In this document: positions 13,819-14,922 of the stretch, piece after piece
How positions within the stretch are numbered: position 1 is the first letter of the stretch
Layout of the letters: the number at the start of each line of letters is the position of its first letter
Assembly (NCBI GenBank): GCA_947600015.1
Contig: CANQFX010000028.1
Span: 1-14,922 of the forward strand
Direction: 5' to 3'
From: an uncultured Bacilli bacterium
Lineage (GTDB): Bacteria > Bacillota_I > Bacilli_A > RF39 > UBA660
Length of the DNA: 14,922 bases
Made by a program: the position numbers and the translations under genes
The notes under the pieces: model-generated
Told to the model about the DNA's origin: nothing
What the model saw: only the letters and a program-made list of their open reading frames with translations
Databases searched by the model: none

Positions 13819-14423
13819 ATTATTTTGGGATTATTAAACAAATAAAAGAATATGCAGATCAAAATAATGTACCCATTATGGTAGAAGAAGGAATTTCTTA
13901 TCTTACCAATTATATTATTAAAAATGATGTTAGGGAAGTACTAGAAATAGGAACAGCCATTGGATATTCTGCTATTTTAATGGCACTTGCTAGTCCTAAT
14001 GTATCTATTACGAGTATTGAACGAGATGAAAAAAGATATTTAGAAGCCTTGAAAAATATTAAAAAATTAGAATTGGAAGATCGGATTCAATTAATTTATA
14101 AAGATGCTTTAGATGTGCAATTGGAAGATAAATTTGATTTAATTTTTATTGATGCTGCTAAAGCTCAGAATATAAAATTTTTTGAAAAATTTGAAAAAAA
14201 TTTATTACCTAATGGTACAATCATTACAGATAATATGAATTTTCACGGTTTAGTACATCAAAAAGAAGAAGAAATTAAAAGTAAAAACTTAAGAGCTCTA
14301 GTTCGAAAAGTAAAAGAGTATATTGAATTTTTACATAAAAATGAAAAATATACAACAGAGATTTTAGATATTGGAGATGGTTTAGCAATTAGTAGACCTA
14401 AAAATCAAAATAATATTGTATAA
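13812..14423 (+). CDS. trmR: O-methyltransferase, probably tRNA 5-hydroxyuridine methyltransferase TrmR (YrrM)
   Basis: SAM-dependent class I methyltransferase. In Bacillus subtilis TrmR (YrrM) methylates 5-hydroxyuridine at the tRNA wobble position to 5-methoxyuridine. The SAM-binding motif is EIGTAIGYSA (45-54), with acidic residue E70 in SIERDE. Metal and catalytic residues of the O-methyltransferase family 3 type are in IFIDAAKAQ (D114) and TDNMNFHG (D140, N141). The start at 13812 is chosen because AAAGGAG ends 7 nt before it. The in-frame ATG at 13806 is only 1 nt from that site. The gene overlaps mltG by 7 nt, so the two are coupled. Position right after mltG matches yrrL-yrrM, which supports TrmR. 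The hydroxylating partners (yrrN/yrrO-type) do not follow here. Confidence 0.9.
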   Translation: MVNYFGIIKQIKEYADQNNVPIMVEEGISYLTNYIIKNDVREVLEIGTAIGYSAILMALASPNVSITSIERDEKRYLEALKNIKKLELEDRIQLIYKDALDVQLEDKFDLIFIDAAKAQNIKFFEKFEKNLLPNGTIITDNMNFHGLVHQKEEEIKSKNLRALVRKVKEYIEFLHKNEKYTTEILDIGDGLAISRPKNQNNIV

Positions 14424-14445
14424 TAAGAAATAGAGGTGAAGTAAT

Positions 14446-14922
14446 ATGACAATGTTTCAAATTCTAGATTGTAATAATGTATTAGGAACTTGTTGTAGTG
14501 ATTATGGAATTGTAAATATTCTAGATATTTTAAGAAAAGCATTAGATATACTTCAAATTTTCGTTCCTTTATTATTGATGGCAGGAGTTACAGTTCAATT
14601 AATCACTTTGACCATTAATCCAGAGGAAAAAGACGGTATGAAAAAATTAACGAATCGTTTTTTGGCAACGATTGTTTGTTTTTTGTTGCCGGCGGTTATT
14701 GATATAGCAATTAGTTGGATACCTTTTGAAAATTCTAGGTTCTCTTTGTCTGCTTGTTGGGAACAAGTAAAAGTAGCTAAGGAACAAATGAATAGCAGTA
14801 TCAATCGTTATATTGATCCCAATGGGGGTAATAGACAACAAATCATTGACAGTGGTCGTAATGGCTCATCCAATCAGAATCGTGGTTCTACAGCAGGAAT
14901 TGCGTTAGTCAATTATGCAAGA
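14446..14922 (+). CDS. Two-helix membrane protein, VirB2/TrbC-like hairpin with extended C-terminus (partial)
   Basis: The frame is open for 159 codons and continues past the right edge. AGAGGTGA lies 7 nt before the ATG. The N-terminus has a Cys-rich stretch (DCNNVLGTCCSD, 8-19). It is followed by an amphipathic segment and two hydrophobic helices at about 34-55 and 72-92, separated by a charged loop with KDGMKKLTNRF. This hairpin layout resembles VirB2/TrbC-type pilin-like or holin-like small proteins. From about residue 100 it becomes a polar, Gly/Asn/Ser-rich linker (PNGGNRQQ, NGSSNQNRGS). It ends at the edge with TAGIALVNYAR, which resembles the beginning of NlpC/P60 peptidase domains, but the decisive Cys-His region is outside the window. 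It is 22 nt after trmR and may be in the same operon. No function can be assigned. Confidence 0.7.
   Translation, partial: MTMFQILDCNNVLGTCCSDYGIVNILDILRKALDILQIFVPLLLMAGVTVQLITLTINPEEKDGMKKLTNRFLATIVCFLLPAVIDIAISWIPFENSRFSLSACWEQVKVAKEQMNSSINRYIDPNGGNRQQIIDSGRNGSSNQNRGSTAGIALVNYAR

Noticed and set aside
13643..13837. Second plus-strand frame over the end of mltG
   Set aside because: The mltG frame here contains conserved family residues up to its stop, so the overlapping frame is a shadow.
1310..14423. Mycoplasma-type code (TGA read as Trp)
   Set aside because: All tryptophans in the recognised proteins are TGG and no conserved gene has an internal TGA, which would be unexpected in such AT-rich DNA if TGA coded Trp.
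14595..14841. Two minus-strand frames under the last gene
   Set aside because: The plus-strand frame has a strong Shine-Dalgarno site, two membrane helices and natural codon use; the minus frames overlap each other and have no start signals.

Overview
The window is AT-rich DNA from a Gram-positive, low-GC bacterium. It most resembles the uncultured gut Bacilli/Mollicutes-like lineages (RF39-type), but this is inference from style and gene content, not a taxonomic assignment. Shine-Dalgarno sites are strong (AGGAGG/AGGTGA type), every tryptophan in the called proteins is TGG, and nearly all stops are TAA. The standard bacterial code therefore fits, rather than the Mycoplasma code.

Left part (1-5684). 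A leftward partial gene encodes an exported surface protein with a TQxA (thioester-domain-like) motif, and it diverges from mutY. Rightward follow mutY, a coiled-coil membrane protein of unknown function and an RluD-type pseudouridine synthase. A leftward TspO/MBR membrane protein and a rightward rhomboid protease then share a very short divergent promoter region in which the two -10 boxes overlap.

Middle part (5710-11653). This is the unusual region: a tandem array of five homologous genes (called P1-P5 here), each about 360-390 codons. They encode soluble, highly charged, probably all-helical proteins of no family I recognise. All share an N-terminal I-x3-L-x3-G-x2-L pattern and a C-terminal basic helix. 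P1-P4 also share an aromatic YYWAIYND-like motif, a central LLTFETLSVFP block followed by S-x-x-S-[ML]-L-E, and a [TS][KE]EQ module. P1 and P2 each have a terminator-plus-promoter in front. P3 follows P2 closely, and P5 follows P4 closely. P4 is broken by a frameshift consistent with an 8-nt loss. P5 is the most diverged and carries the EQ module twice, 56 residues apart. Short stretches of near-identical DNA between otherwise diverged copies suggest recombination or gene conversion within the array.

Right part (11701-14922). This is the conserved Firmicutes block ireB - ruvX - DUF1292 - mltG - trmR, in the same order as Bacillus subtilis yrzL-yrrK-yrzB-yrrL-yrrM. It has its own promoter with an inverted repeat around the -10. 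The alaS gene that usually precedes this block is not here; the paralog array occupies the upstream position. The window ends in a gene for a protein with two membrane helices, resembling small VirB2/TrbC-type or holin-type hairpins, followed by a linker that may lead into a cell-wall hydrolase domain outside the window.

The conserved genes cover DNA repair (mutY, ruvX), RNA modification (rluD, trmR) and cell-wall synthesis and its control (mltG, ireB). The paralog array has no visible functional link to them beyond position.
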